DNA of 6,962 nucleotides from Thermodesulfatator sp. (lineage in GTDB: Bacteria; Desulfobacterota; Dissulfuribacteria; Dissulfuribacterales; QOAL01), in contig QOAL01000069.1 of assembly GCA_003978135.1 (NCBI GenBank), positions 1 to 6,962 of the forward strand. The letters are read 5' to 3'. Shown here in pieces: positions 1-6,408 of the stretch. The notes below the pieces were generated by a model. It ran no database searches. It worked only from the letters and a program-made list of their open reading frames with translations, and was not told where the DNA came from. The position numbers and the translations under genes were made by a program. Each line of letters opens with the position of its first letter. Position 1 is the stretch's first letter.

Positions 1-82
1 CAGGCCAGTTTACATGACCTATCTTTGCCATGGCCATAGTAACTGTACAATCTGCTTTTACAGCGGTTCCGAGTATATTCCC
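1..82 (-). pseudogene. Out-of-frame continuation of nnrE, running off the window edge
   Basis: Read from base 82 in the frame -1 to nnrE, the 27 codons to the edge give GNILGTAVKAD followed by CTVTMAMAKIGHVNWP, with no stop. This matches the NnrE family consensus after SGLSSDTG (G-AVKAD-TVTF--PKIG). The true coding path therefore passes from the nnrE frame into this one. One extra G in the minus-strand GGG run (80-82) would restore a continuous reading frame. I read this as the 3' remainder of the same gene and not as a separate gene. Whether the lesion is biological or a sequencing or assembly error cannot be told from one copy. Confidence 0.8.
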
Positions 83-600
83 GTGTCAGATGAAAGCCCG
101 GAAGCAATATCCACTGAAAGCACCTTTGCACTGCTGCTGTTTATCATTGATACAGCAGTGGCATAATGTCCCCTTATCTCCCTGCTGAGCCCTGTACCAA
201 ATATGGCATCTACTATTACTGCTGAGCTGTCAAATATGGCCTGCCTTTTGTTAAGGGTTTCTTCGTCAGGGCACTCATGTATTTTAATTTTGAGATTTTG
301 GCAGATATTCAGGTTGGCAAGGGCATCACCTCTGAATTTTTCGAGGTTGCATAGACATATTATGTTTACTTTGCACTGTCTTTGTTCCAGGTATCTGGCA
401 ATAACGAATCCATCTCCACCGTTATTGCCCGGTCCGGCTACCACCAGGCAACCATCATGAACAATGCTGCCGAATTCCTTTAAAAGGACGTCAGTACATC
501 CCCTGCCTGCATTTTCCATGAGAACTATTCCGGGAATACCCACTGCCTCGATGGTGTGCCTGTCCATCTCCTGCATGGTCTTTGCGTCTACCAGCAGCAT
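58..600 (-). CDS. nnrE: NAD(P)H-hydrate epimerase domain (NnrE/YjeF-N), frame lost near its C-terminal end
   Basis: The protein resembles the YjeF N-terminal (NnrE) domain. That domain interconverts R and S forms of hydrated NAD(P)H so that the partner dehydratase (NnrD) can repair them in the cytoplasm. Visible motifs are NAGRG (residues 30-34), the nucleotide-binding GPGNNGGDG (56-64), DAIFGTGL (131-138) and the family segment SVDIASGLSSDTG (162-174). The ATG at 600 is 3 bases after the lgt stop. It has a GGAGG at 609-613 inside the end of lgt, so coupling to lgt is likely. The open frame ends after 180 residues with an unrelated tail (IYSEPL), whereas the -1 frame continues the family sequence (GNILGTAVKAD). 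The gene is therefore frameshifted at 80-82 or the sequence has an error there. The intact protein is probably the bifunctional epimerase-dehydratase, but that part lies outside the window. Confidence 0.88.
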   Translation of the reverse strand: MLLVDAKTMQEMDRHTIEAVGIPGIVLMENAGRGCTDVLLKEFGSIVHDGCLVVAGPGNNGGDGFVIARYLEQRQCKVNIICLCNLEKFRGDALANLNICQNLKIKIHECPDEETLNKRQAIFDSSAVIVDAIFGTGLSREIRGHYATAVSMINSSSAKVLSVDIASGLSSDTGIYSEPL

Positions 601-603
601 TTT

Positions 604-1413
604 CTATTCCTCCAATTTTAGCGGTTTCCGTACTGTCCAGAGGACAATGCCCAGAAATATCAGGGCAATACTCAATACCTGGCCCATGGTTACCCAGCCC
701 AAGGCCAGGAACCCAAGCTGCGGGTCCGGTTCCCTGAGAAATTCCACAAAAAAACGAATTATCCCATATCCAATAAAAAAAAGCGCTGTCTTGCGCCCGG
801 ATGGCCACTTTTTCCTGCGCAGGGGCCACAGCATGGAAAAAAGTACTATTCCTTCCAGAAAGGCTTCATAAAGCTGGGACGGGTGCCTGGGCACAAACCC
901 TCCGTCTGGAAAGATCATGGCCCAGGGTACATCAGACGGCCTGCCATAAAGTTCCCCGTTTATGAAATTGCCTATGCGCCCAAGGCCCAGGCCAATTGGT
1001 ACGGTAACGGCAAACCTGTCGGACCATTTGAAAAAATCCGTATTGTGAAGCCGGCAGTATAACCAGCCAGCTATCATGACGCCAACAGCGCCACCATGGA
1101 AGGACATGCCTCCATGCCAGGTGGCAAGTATCTCTGCAGGGTGCTCCAGAAAATAGGAAAGGTTGTAAAAAAGTACGTAACCCAGGCGACCTCCCAGGAT
1201 CACGCCTGCAACAAGAGCAACGATGATACCATCCAGCAGGGCCTGCTCTGCTGCCAGTCTTTTCCTGTCTGACGTGCCAAGCTCTTCTGCGATTTGTTTC
1301 TTGACCAGGTAAAAGGAGGCAAAAAATCCCAGCAGGTACATGAGCCCGTACCATCGAAGTGCCAAGGGACCTATGTGTACTATTACAGGATCAATCCTGG
1401 GATAGGGAATCAT
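604..1413 (-). CDS. lgt: Phosphatidylglycerol--prolipoprotein diacylglyceryl transferase (Lgt)
   Basis: Lgt is an integral inner-membrane enzyme. It transfers diacylglycerol from phosphatidylglycerol to the lipobox cysteine of prolipoproteins, the first step of lipoprotein maturation. The 269-residue length is normal. The N-terminus (IDPVIVHIGPLALRWYGLMY) is typical and supports the ATG at 1413, although no clear Shine-Dalgarno precedes it. Family motifs are SFHGG with H106 (equivalent to E. coli H103), GLGRIGNFINGELYGR (142-158) with the essential Arg at 146, HPSQLYE (177-183) and FLREPD with R227 (equivalent to E. coli R239). About seven hydrophobic segments can be seen. The gene starts 10 bases after the stop of the 149-residue gene and ends 3 bases before nnrE, so it is an internal operon gene. 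The lipobox-maturation role is established for the family, and I see no missing catalytic residue. Confidence 0.97.
   Translation of the reverse strand: MIPYPRIDPVIVHIGPLALRWYGLMYLLGFFASFYLVKKQIAEELGTSDRKRLAAEQALLDGIIVALVAGVILGGRLGYVLFYNLSYFLEHPAEILATWHGGMSFHGGAVGVMIAGWLYCRLHNTDFFKWSDRFAVTVPIGLGLGRIGNFINGELYGRPSDVPWAMIFPDGGFVPRHPSQLYEAFLEGIVLFSMLWPLRRKKWPSGRKTALFFIGYGIIRFFVEFLREPDPQLGFLALGWVTMGQVLSIALIFLGIVLWTVRKPLKLEE
609..613 (-). promoter_or_regulatory. Ribosome binding site of nnrE inside the lgt 3' end
   Basis: The minus strand reads GGAGG followed by 8 bases and the ATG of nnrE. The site overlaps the last lgt codons (KLEE), so ribosomes finishing lgt are placed to reinitiate on nnrE. 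Confidence 0.7.
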
Positions 1414-1423
1414 GAGAACTGTT

Positions 1424-1873
1424 TCATGACCCGGATTTTTTGTTTCTCAGTTTCTTGAGATCCAGCAGCCTCGATCCACCCTTGGGTCTGTCATCTGGCG
1501 GTGTATCATCATCCCCTGGTGAAGGCCCGCCTGTCCTGCCACCGGCTCTGCCAATAATCTGGTTGATCAGACCCAGATACTGGCTCCTAAGGGCGGGAAC
1601 TATGTCCGTTTCCAGCACAAAGTAGCTCACTCTGCTCCTTTGCACCCTTATGGAAGAAGTTGTCATGGCATTTACCACATGAGGATGTACTGTCACCCCT
1701 CTGTTTTGGTCAAAGCTTACCGTACAGGGAAAATATAGGTCAAAAAAGGCGGATTTTTCCAGGGTAAAGAGCACTGTTTCAGTCTGCTTATTGTATCTTA
1801 TCTCTCCCAGAAGCAGTCCTGAGCCGGACAGCTCGATGAGTACCAGTTCCCGTGCATTCTGCCTAAGTTTCAT
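1424..1873 (-). CDS. Unrecognised 149-residue protein translationally coupled to pcnB
   Basis: I do not recognise this family. Residues 8-100 look like a compact beta-rich domain: alternating hydrophobic stretches such as ELVLIELSGSGLLLGEIRY (9-27), a Phe-rich strand near 43-49 and VSYFVLETD (82-90). A helix-like segment follows at 92-108 (VPALRSQYLGLINQIIG). The tail is low-complexity, with a Gly/Pro/Asp linker (110-133) leading to a basic end (LLDLKKLRNKK). There is no signal peptide or membrane segment, so it is probably cytoplasmic. Its ATG overlaps the pcnB TGA as ATGA, and a GGGGGA at 1883-1888 lies 9 bases upstream of the start, which indicates coupled translation. The basic tail and the coupling to a poly(A) polymerase hint at RNA binding. 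A short Sm-like barrel would be compatible with the first strands, but this is speculation. Confidence 0.8.
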   Translation of the reverse strand: MKLRQNARELVLIELSGSGLLLGEIRYNKQTETVLFTLEKSAFFDLYFPCTVSFDQNRGVTVHPHVVNAMTTSSIRVQRSRVSYFVLETDIVPALRSQYLGLINQIIGRAGGRTGGPSPGDDDTPPDDRPKGGSRLLDLKKLRNKKSGS

Positions 1874-3279
1874 TTAGTTCTGTCCCCCGAATCTGACTTT
1901 GCATTTCTCCTGGCCATATGCTGCTTTTTTCTCCCCTTTCTCCTTCTGGCCCTGCCACTTCTGCCGGAAAGGCGCCTGGTTTCCTCAAGGTGGATTTCCT
2001 GCCTGCCCAAGGCTTGCTGTAGGCAGTTGTAAAGCTCCATGGCCTCAGGAAAGGTGGCCTTTGAATAAACCCTTTTCTGCCACCTTTTCCTTCCAGCACA
2101 GAATTCCAGGGGCCAGTGGCTGGAAATAAGCTGCGCCATCAAATCCCTGTCAGCCCTTTTGAAATCATAGGGGAAAAACATGCCGTCAAGGATGGTTCGC
2201 ACTTCATAGGTGGGCCATCGTACCTTTTGAGGCCTCAGGGCGTGCCACTCGGGCATGAAATGCAGAAACGGGCTTGCCAGGGCACAAAGGAAAAAGGCAT
2301 CGCTAAACTTCCTGCCTTCCCTCACCAGCAGGTCCATTCTGGTCAGCACCTTAAAAAGGAGCTCTTTCAGGGCCTGGCCATCTTCGCCATTCAAGTGTTG
2401 CTTAAGGGCGGGAAACATCTCCTGGAAAAGCCCCGATTCTATCATGTACCTGCTCCAGGGAGCGCTTACACCGGATTTAAGATCCTTCAGCCATTCATCT
2501 CTCACCCTGGGAATGGCGCAAAGTTTTATCTTTGATGCATGTCTTCGCACAGCTTTCCAGGTGTCCTCATCAATTGAAAAGCCTGTTCTTGCAGCATGGC
2601 GCACAGTTCGAAGCATCCTGACAGGGTCTCTGATGAAGCGCCTTTCAGGATCTCCAATAGTCCTGATTACACCCCGTTTAAGGTCTTCCATCCCTCCCAC
2701 GTAGTCAATTATCCCGAAGTCGGCGATGTTGTAAAAAAGGCCATTGATGGTCAGGTCCCTCCTGAAGGCGTCCTCCCTGGGAGAACCGAAAATGCTTTCC
2801 GCCCCAAGCCCTTCCCTGGCAGCTTCCCTGTCGTCAAGCTCTATCTGTTTTCTGAAAGTCGAAACCTCGATCACCTTGCCTCCTCGGAAATATACGTGCA
2901 CCAGGCGAAAGCGCTTGCCGATTATTCTGCTGTACCTGAAAAGCCTTCTGATTTCCTCAGGGGTGGCATCGGTTCCTATGTCAAAATCCTTGGGTGTTTT
3001 GCCAAGCAGGAGATCACGTACGCTTCCACCTACCAGATATGCCAGGTGGCCGTGATCCTTCAGCCTGTAAAGGACTTTAAGCGCCTCCCGGTCAATATTC
3101 TTCCTGCTTATACAGTGGTTTGGTCTCTGGATGTGCTTGGGGCTTAGATCCATATCCTTGAATAGGCAGAGCTGCCCGTCTTCTGGAGTGCGGGGAGGTT
3201 TCATGAAGAAGCGGCGGCGCCTTTTTCTGCCCCGGTTTTTTTTGTATACAGGCCTGCTGTGTTTTCTAGGAGGTGACAT
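1870..3279 (-). CDS. pcnB: Polynucleotide adenylyltransferase (poly(A) polymerase I, PcnB type)
   Basis: This is a class II nucleotidyltransferase that adds 3' poly(A) tails to RNA and marks it for decay. The nucleotidyltransferase head shows LVGGSVRD (82-89), the metal-binding DFD with D98 and D100, EVSTFR (138-143), RRDLTINGL (173-181) and DPVRMLR (218-224). Residues 119-128 (IIGKRFRLVH) fit the signature that separates bacterial poly(A) polymerases from CCA-adding enzymes, so I favour PcnB over Cca. The length (469) suits PcnB. Both ends are strongly basic: residues 4-25 are rich in Arg and Lys, and 435-459 hold a run of Arg and Lys, as expected for RNA contact. The ATG at 3279 lies 17 bases after the activator gene and has no clear Shine-Dalgarno. 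An alternative ATG is at 3204 (residue 26). The stop overlaps the next gene's start (ATGA). Confidence 0.92.
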   Translation of the reverse strand: MSPPRKHSRPVYKKNRGRKRRRRFFMKPPRTPEDGQLCLFKDMDLSPKHIQRPNHCISRKNIDREALKVLYRLKDHGHLAYLVGGSVRDLLLGKTPKDFDIGTDATPEEIRRLFRYSRIIGKRFRLVHVYFRGGKVIEVSTFRKQIELDDREAAREGLGAESIFGSPREDAFRRDLTINGLFYNIADFGIIDYVGGMEDLKRGVIRTIGDPERRFIRDPVRMLRTVRHAARTGFSIDEDTWKAVRRHASKIKLCAIPRVRDEWLKDLKSGVSAPWSRYMIESGLFQEMFPALKQHLNGEDGQALKELLFKVLTRMDLLVREGRKFSDAFFLCALASPFLHFMPEWHALRPQKVRWPTYEVRTILDGMFFPYDFKRADRDLMAQLISSHWPLEFCAGRKRWQKRVYSKATFPEAMELYNCLQQALGRQEIHLEETRRLSGRSGRARRRKGRKKQHMARRNAKSDSGDRTK

Positions 3280-3296
3280 CAGGAATAAATCTTTGC

Positions 3297-4916
3297 TCAG
3301 GACGGTTTTTTGAACATCTTTGTATCAATGTTGTATTTCTTGATCTTGTAATTGATTATCCTGAGACTGGAATTTAGAAGTTTCGCCGCCCTGGTCTGAT
3401 TCCCTCCTGTCTCTGAAAGGGCCTCCATTATCAACTCCTTTTCAAAGCCTGCCACAGCATCAGCAAATGATTTCCTCCTGTCGGTATGCCCGGCATCGTC
3501 CCCGGCAAGCTGGAGACTGGCAGGCAGATGATGAATCCTGAGGATATTTTCATCGCATATGATTATTGCGCGTTCAACATAATTCTGAAGCTCCCTGACG
3601 TTTCCCGGCCAGTCATACTGCATGAGACAATCAAGTGCAGCTTTTGAGAAGCATTTTATCTTCTTGCCGTGCTCCTTGGAAAATTTTTCCAGGAAGTGCT
3701 CTGCAAGAAGTATTATGTCTGTCTTCCTCTCCCTTAACGGTGGCAGATAAATGGGAAACACGTTCAAACGATAATACAGGTCTTCCCTGAATTCACCTCT
3801 TTCCATGGCATCTTCCAGGTTCTTGTTGGTGGCTGCCACGATACGGCATTTGATTCTTATTGTCCTCGTGCCTCCGACCCGCTGAAACTCCTTGTCCTGA
3901 ATTACCCCCAGCAGTTTCACCTGGACGCTGTGGGGAAGCTCTCCGATTTCATCCAGAAATATGGTGCCACCGTTTGCCAGCTCAAACCGTCCCTTTTTTT
4001 GCTGGATAGCTCCTGTAAATGCCCCCTTTGCATGGCCGAACAGTTCGCTTTCAATAAGGGTCTCCGGCAGGGTAGAGCAGTTTACGTTTATAAAGGGACC
4101 TTTGGCCTGACGGCTGTTAAAGTGAATGGCCTTGGCAACCAGGGACTTGCCGGTTCCACTCTCACCTCTCAGGAGCACCGTTGCATTGCTTTCAGCCACC
4201 CGGTGGACCATCTCATAGACTTCCTGCATCTGGCTCGAGTTGCCGATGAGGCTTCCCACCCGGTATTTTTCTGCAAGGGCTATACGAAGCTTTCTGTTTT
4301 CACTGATCAAGGACTGTCTTTCTGCATTGGCTTCCTGCAGACGAATTACAGACTGGGCAATTAGGCTGCTTATTATGGTAAGAAGCCTCAAATCATCTTC
4401 CAGGGAAACATCAGATGCCGCATAGCGGTCAACACTTAACGCCCCTATGGTATACGAACCATGATTTATGGGAACGCATATAAAGGAAACAGGCTGGTTT
4501 GGATTGGCTCCAGTCCTGGTCCTGGTACGATTCAAAAATCTAGGATCCTTTGTGATGTTGGGTATGACGATGGGCTGGCCATTTGCTACCACTCGGCCGG
4601 TTATGCCTTCTCCGAGCTTGTAGTGTCCCCTTCTCCTGGCCTCGGCGGTCAGTCCGTGGGCAACCTCTATCTGCAGCTCTGATGAACCAGGCTTCAAAAG
4701 GGTAACTGTGCCCCGGACCATGCCGAGGTGTTCTGCCATTATCTGAAGTACGCGGTTAAGGCCTTCCTTAAGCTTTAGATTGCCCGAAAGTGCCCTGGTC
4801 ACCTCATAAAGACAAAGGAGTTCGGTAATCTGCCGGCTCTCGGACAGATTTTCCATCCTCAAATATTCTATTTCCTGGGCTTGATGGCCTTTTTTCATGA
4901 AATGATACTCTGTCAA
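3297..4916 (-). CDS. Sigma-54-dependent transcriptional activator, NifA-like (GAF-AAA+-Fis)
   Basis: This is an enhancer-binding protein that uses ATP hydrolysis to open promoters held by sigma-54 RNA polymerase. A short N-terminal coil precedes a GAF-type sensor (about residues 30-195), with no response-regulator receiver domain. The AAA+ domain (about 222-450) has Walker A GESGTGKS (251-258), the sigma-54 contact loop GAFTGA (298-303), Walker B FLDE (320-323), the arginine-finger region [12 protein letters not shown] (377-388) and [13 protein letters not shown] (438-450). A Fis-type helix-turn-helix covers about 493-530; its recognition segment ([16 protein letters not shown]) departs from the usual G-[ILM]-[ST]-x-[RK] pattern. 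The start at 4916 is TTG, chosen because AGGA (4923-4926) lies 6 bases upstream; an ATG at 4898 is possible. It heads the pcnB-lgt-nnrE array. No nif genes are present, so the ligand and targets are unknown and the nifA name is not applied. Confidence 0.93.
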   Translation of the reverse strand: MTEYHFMKKGHQAQEIEYLRMENLSESRQITELLCLYEVTRALSGNLKLKEGLNRVLQIMAEHLGMVRGTVTLLKPGSSELQIEVAHGLTAEARRRGHYKLGEGITGRVVANGQPIVIPNITKDPRFLNRTRTRTGANPNQPVSFICVPINHGSYTIGALSVDRYAASDVSLEDDLRLLTIISSLIAQSVIRLQEANAERQSLISENRKLRIALAEKYRVGSLIGNSSQMQEVYEMVHRVAESNATVLLRGESGTGKSLVAKAIHFNSRQAKGPFINVNCSTLPETLIESELFGHAKGAFTGAIQQKKGRFELANGGTIFLDEIGELPHSVQVKLLGVIQDKEFQRVGGTRTIRIKCRIVAATNKNLEDAMERGEFREDLYYRLNVFPIYLPPLRERKTDIILLAEHFLEKFSKEHGKKIKCFSKAALDCLMQYDWPGNVRELQNYVERAIIICDENILRIHHLPASLQLAGDDAGHTDRRKSFADAVAGFEKELIMEALSETGGNQTRAAKLLNSSLRIINYKIKKYNIDTKMFKKPS

Positions 4917-4934
4917 CGAAAATCCTATGGACGA

Positions 4935-5011
4935 TTGCCAGGCAACATACAGTTTTGTTACAATTTTGCAATATTTTTCCTATAATGGCGATCTATCCGT
5001 GCATGTTCCAA
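4935..5011 (-). promoter_or_regulatory. Promoter/operator region of the activator operon
   Basis: This lies immediately upstream of the activator start. The minus strand contains a 14-bp dyad-like site TTGCAAAATTGTAA (4958-4971) and, 12 bases nearer the gene, TTGCCTGGCAA (4935-4945), a short inverted repeat. Both have counterparts upstream of the YfdX gene. A weak sigma-70-like pair is TTGGAA (5006-5011) with CATTAT (4982-4987), spacing 18. A second weak pair is TTGCAA (4966-4971) with TATGTT (4944-4949), spacing 16, whose -35 overlaps the dyad. Neither pair is strong, and I see no convincing -24/-12 promoter here. Confidence 0.35.
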
Positions 5012-5153
5012 AAGACATGTCAGCAAGATAACGAATTGCAGGGGCAATACGGCATGTAGGCTGCCGGGGCAGCGAGTTTATGTCTTTTCACAAGCTGTTA
5101 AGCCCGGCGCTTGAAATGAATGATCTTTTTGACTTTGCTCTTGTTCTACTGTG

Positions 5154-5190
5154 AAAAAAAGAAAAAGCCCCTTCTCCTGACGAAGGGGCT
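5154..5190 (-). terminator. Rho-independent terminator of the YfdX-family gene
   Basis: The minus strand forms a perfect 9-bp stem, AGCCCCTTC (5182-5190) with GAAGGGGCT (5166-5174), around a 7-base loop. It is followed by TTTTT, C and then seven T (5154-5165). It lies 14 bases after the stop codon at 5205 and insulates the activator operon from readthrough. Confidence 0.93.
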
Positions 5191-5204
5191 CTGGTGCATC
5201 CTTG

Positions 5205-6089
5205 CTAAATGGATTTGCTGAATGTTTTTTCAGCCCTTTCCTTGAACTCTTTCAGCTTTTCTATGAGCTCGTCAAAGAGTTTTTCAGCCTTGTTCTTTCC
5301 CTTGATTTCTTTTTCTATCTTTGCGATAGACTCATGAAGGGTCTTGTAGGTCGTATCGCTGGTACTGGTGTAGCCAAGGACCTCTGCTAATTTCAGCTCT
5401 TTTTTGGCCGCCTCAAGATGTTTAATGGCCTGTTTCTTGTCCTTCTTTGCTGTTTTTTCTGCCTCTTCCACAAGGGCCTGTGCCTTCAAAAGTGGTATAG
5501 GCAGGACCATCTCGTTTCGGACAAGAGTTTTCAGGGCCATGTTCAGGACGTCTTGTGCCTCTGTGATTTTATCCTCATGCAGATATTTGGCAGCAAGCTT
5601 CAGCGCCTCTGGATAGGACACAACCGGCAGGTTAATGGTAATGATGTCGATTTCACTTTGGAGGGTATCGAGAAGACGGCGTGCCTCCTGGATTTGCTGT
5701 TTGTCCAACAGCTTCCTCACCTCCTTTAATGTGGCTTTAACTGTGTCCAGGTCACCTCGGTATTCTATAGCCACTATGGATGAATCGATGGGAAGAAGAG
5801 CCGGGGCGGATTTGTCGGCCAAGATAATTTCCAGCTTTCCTATAGCCTTTTCAAGGTCTTTTAATGCCTTTTCCTTGTTTTTTTGTTTTAGGTCATCAAG
5901 TACTTTGTGAGTCAATGACAACGCATCAAGGGCTTCTTTGACAACCTGGACCTTTTCCTTCTCGGCCTGGGACCTGGCCTCCTTTACTGCTCCCTTGCTC
6001 ACATCTGCTGACGTCTCTGCCATTACCTGCAACTGTCCCATGCCGCTGAGGAGAAAGACCGTCGCAAAGAGTGCTGCAATTCTTTTCAT
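5205..6089 (-). CDS. YfdX family protein, exported
   Basis: This matches the YfdX family. E. coli yfdX belongs to the EvgA-controlled acid-stress operon, and the molecular role of the family is unsettled. I chose the ATG at 6089 (294 residues). It gives a clean signal peptide (MKRIAALFATVFLLSG, likely cut after VMA at residue 24), and a strong GGAGGT sits at 6101-6106, 11 bases upstream. The frame stays open up to a TTG at 6206, but that extension buries the signal peptide. Family landmarks are the helical repeat KALKDLEKAIGKLEIIL (74-90), LPIDSSIVAIEYRGDLDTVK (99-118), ITINLPVVSYPEALK (150-164), MVLPIPLLKAQALVEEAE (194-211) and LKLAEVLGY (232-240). The rest is Lys/Glu-rich helix, with a charged tail (241-294) beyond the usual family core. 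It is probably periplasmic. It stands alone with its own promoter region and terminator, divergent from the small secreted protein gene. Confidence 0.87.
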   Translation of the reverse strand: MKRIAALFATVFLLSGMGQLQVMAETSADVSKGAVKEARSQAEKEKVQVVKEALDALSLTHKVLDDLKQKNKEKALKDLEKAIGKLEIILADKSAPALLPIDSSIVAIEYRGDLDTVKATLKEVRKLLDKQQIQEARRLLDTLQSEIDIITINLPVVSYPEALKLAAKYLHEDKITEAQDVLNMALKTLVRNEMVLPIPLLKAQALVEEAEKTAKKDKKQAIKHLEAAKKELKLAEVLGYTSTSDTTYKTLHESIAKIEKEIKGKNKAEKLFDELIEKLKEFKERAEKTFSKSI

Positions 6090-6100
6090 TTTCAAAGGAT

Positions 6101-6106
6101 ACCTCC
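6101..6106 (-). promoter_or_regulatory. Ribosome binding site that decides the YfdX-family start
   Basis: The minus strand reads GGAGGT, 11 bases before the ATG at 6089 and 5 bases before an in-frame TTG at 6095. Either start retains the signal peptide. The site rules against the long extension to 6206. Confidence 0.75.
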
Positions 6107-6136
6107 GTTTTAAGAAATTTAGAAAATCCATGTACA

Positions 6137-6148
6137 TCCCTGCAGGGA
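6137..6148. repeat. 12-bp perfect palindrome in the YfdX-gene leader
   Basis: TCCCTGCAGGGA reads the same on both strands. It lies between the predicted transcription start and the ribosome binding site of the YfdX-family gene, so it could be a repressor operator or a small leader hairpin. I cannot tell which. Confidence 0.45.
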
Positions 6149-6171
6149 ATCTTTCTGCCGGCACGTCAAGT

Positions 6172-6200
6172 AAAATATGTTCGGGATCTCTGCCAGGCAA
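6172..6200 (-). promoter_or_regulatory. Candidate sigma-70 promoter of the YfdX-family gene
   Basis: The minus strand has TTGCCT (6195-6200) and TATTTT (6172-6177) separated by exactly 17 bases, each matching 4 of 6 consensus bases. Transcription would start near 6165, leaving a leader of about 75 bases. The -35 hexamer is part of the 10-mer TTGCCTGGCA that also occurs before the activator gene. On this placement the 14-bp dyad at 6219-6232 is centred about 60 bases upstream of the start, a position typical of activator sites. Confidence 0.35.
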
Positions 6201-6218
6201 GATCAAATCAATAAAAAA

Positions 6219-6232
6219 TTACAAAATTGTAA
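6219..6232. promoter_or_regulatory. Candidate operator, TTACAA-AA-TTGTAA dyad
   Basis: This is a perfect 6-bp inverted repeat with a 2-base centre, upstream of the YfdX-family gene. A copy matching 13 of 14 bases lies upstream of the sigma-54 activator gene at 4958-4971 (minus strand). The occurrence before both genes suggests one shared transcription factor. The factor is not identifiable from the sequence. Confidence 0.5.
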
Positions 6233-6344
6233 AAAAACTGGTCAGTCGCTAAGGCTAACAGCACCTTCCCTGGTTGTCCGGTTCACTTTGTTAAAACAGG
6301 AATGTGTTTGGCCCTAAATATAAGCACCAACAGCAAAGGAGAAA

Positions 6345-6399
6345 TTTTTCCATGGAAAAACTTTTCCAAAAGTGAAAAAGTTTTCCTCTATAGAGAAAA
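6345..6399. promoter_or_regulatory. Cluster of AT-rich dyads, candidate enhancer (upstream activator sites)
   Basis: There are four overlapping or adjacent symmetric elements in 55 bases. The first is a perfect 16-bp palindrome TTTTTCCATGGAAAAA (6345-6360). Next come two near-copies 19 bp apart, GGAAAAACTTTTCC (6354-6367) and TGAAAAAGTTTTCC (6373-6386), which differ at two positions. Last is CTCTATAGAG (6386-6395), extendable to 18 bp (6382-6399) with one mismatched pair. Their centres lie about 92-131 bases upstream of the start predicted from the -24/-12 promoter, the usual distance for sigma-54 enhancer sites. The sites do not fit the NifA TGT-N10-ACA consensus. Confidence 0.5.
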
Positions 6400-6408
6400 T
6401 ATGACCAA

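Noticed and set aside
80..82. Programmed ribosomal frameshift in nnrE
   Set aside because: There is no slippery heptamer, only a three-G run, and I saw no stimulatory structure in the short stretch to the edge. A lesion or sequence error is simpler.
932..1354. A 140-codon open frame on the minus strand inside lgt
   Set aside because: It lies wholly within lgt in another frame. Its product is rich in Arg, Cys and Trp without family features, while lgt shows all its catalytic motifs.
2596..3147. A 183-codon open frame on the plus strand opposite pcnB
   Set aside because: It is antisense to the well-supported pcnB catalytic domain, with no ribosome site or recognisable domain. The same applies to the other plus-strand frames between 1440 and 4682.
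5100..5112. Imperfect palindrome AAGCCCGGCGCTT and its 9-base match CCCGGCGCT at 6801-6809
   Set aside because: The palindrome is imperfect, and the second copy lacks the flanking symmetry, so it is probably coincidence.
5202..5910. Several plus-strand open frames opposite the YfdX-family gene
   Set aside because: They are Phe/Ser/Leu-rich shadows of Lys/Glu-rich coding sequence on the other strand.
6181..6198. Sigma-54 promoter for the YfdX-family gene (minus strand CTGGCA followed by CCGAA)
   Set aside because: The -24 half is good but the -12 half matches only the central G, so the sigma-70-like pair over the same bases is at least as plausible.
6090..6206. N-terminal extension of the YfdX-family protein to a TTG start
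   Set aside because: It would place 39 residues before a clear signal peptide and ignore the GGAGGT at 6101-6106. No good ribosome site was seen at the TTG.
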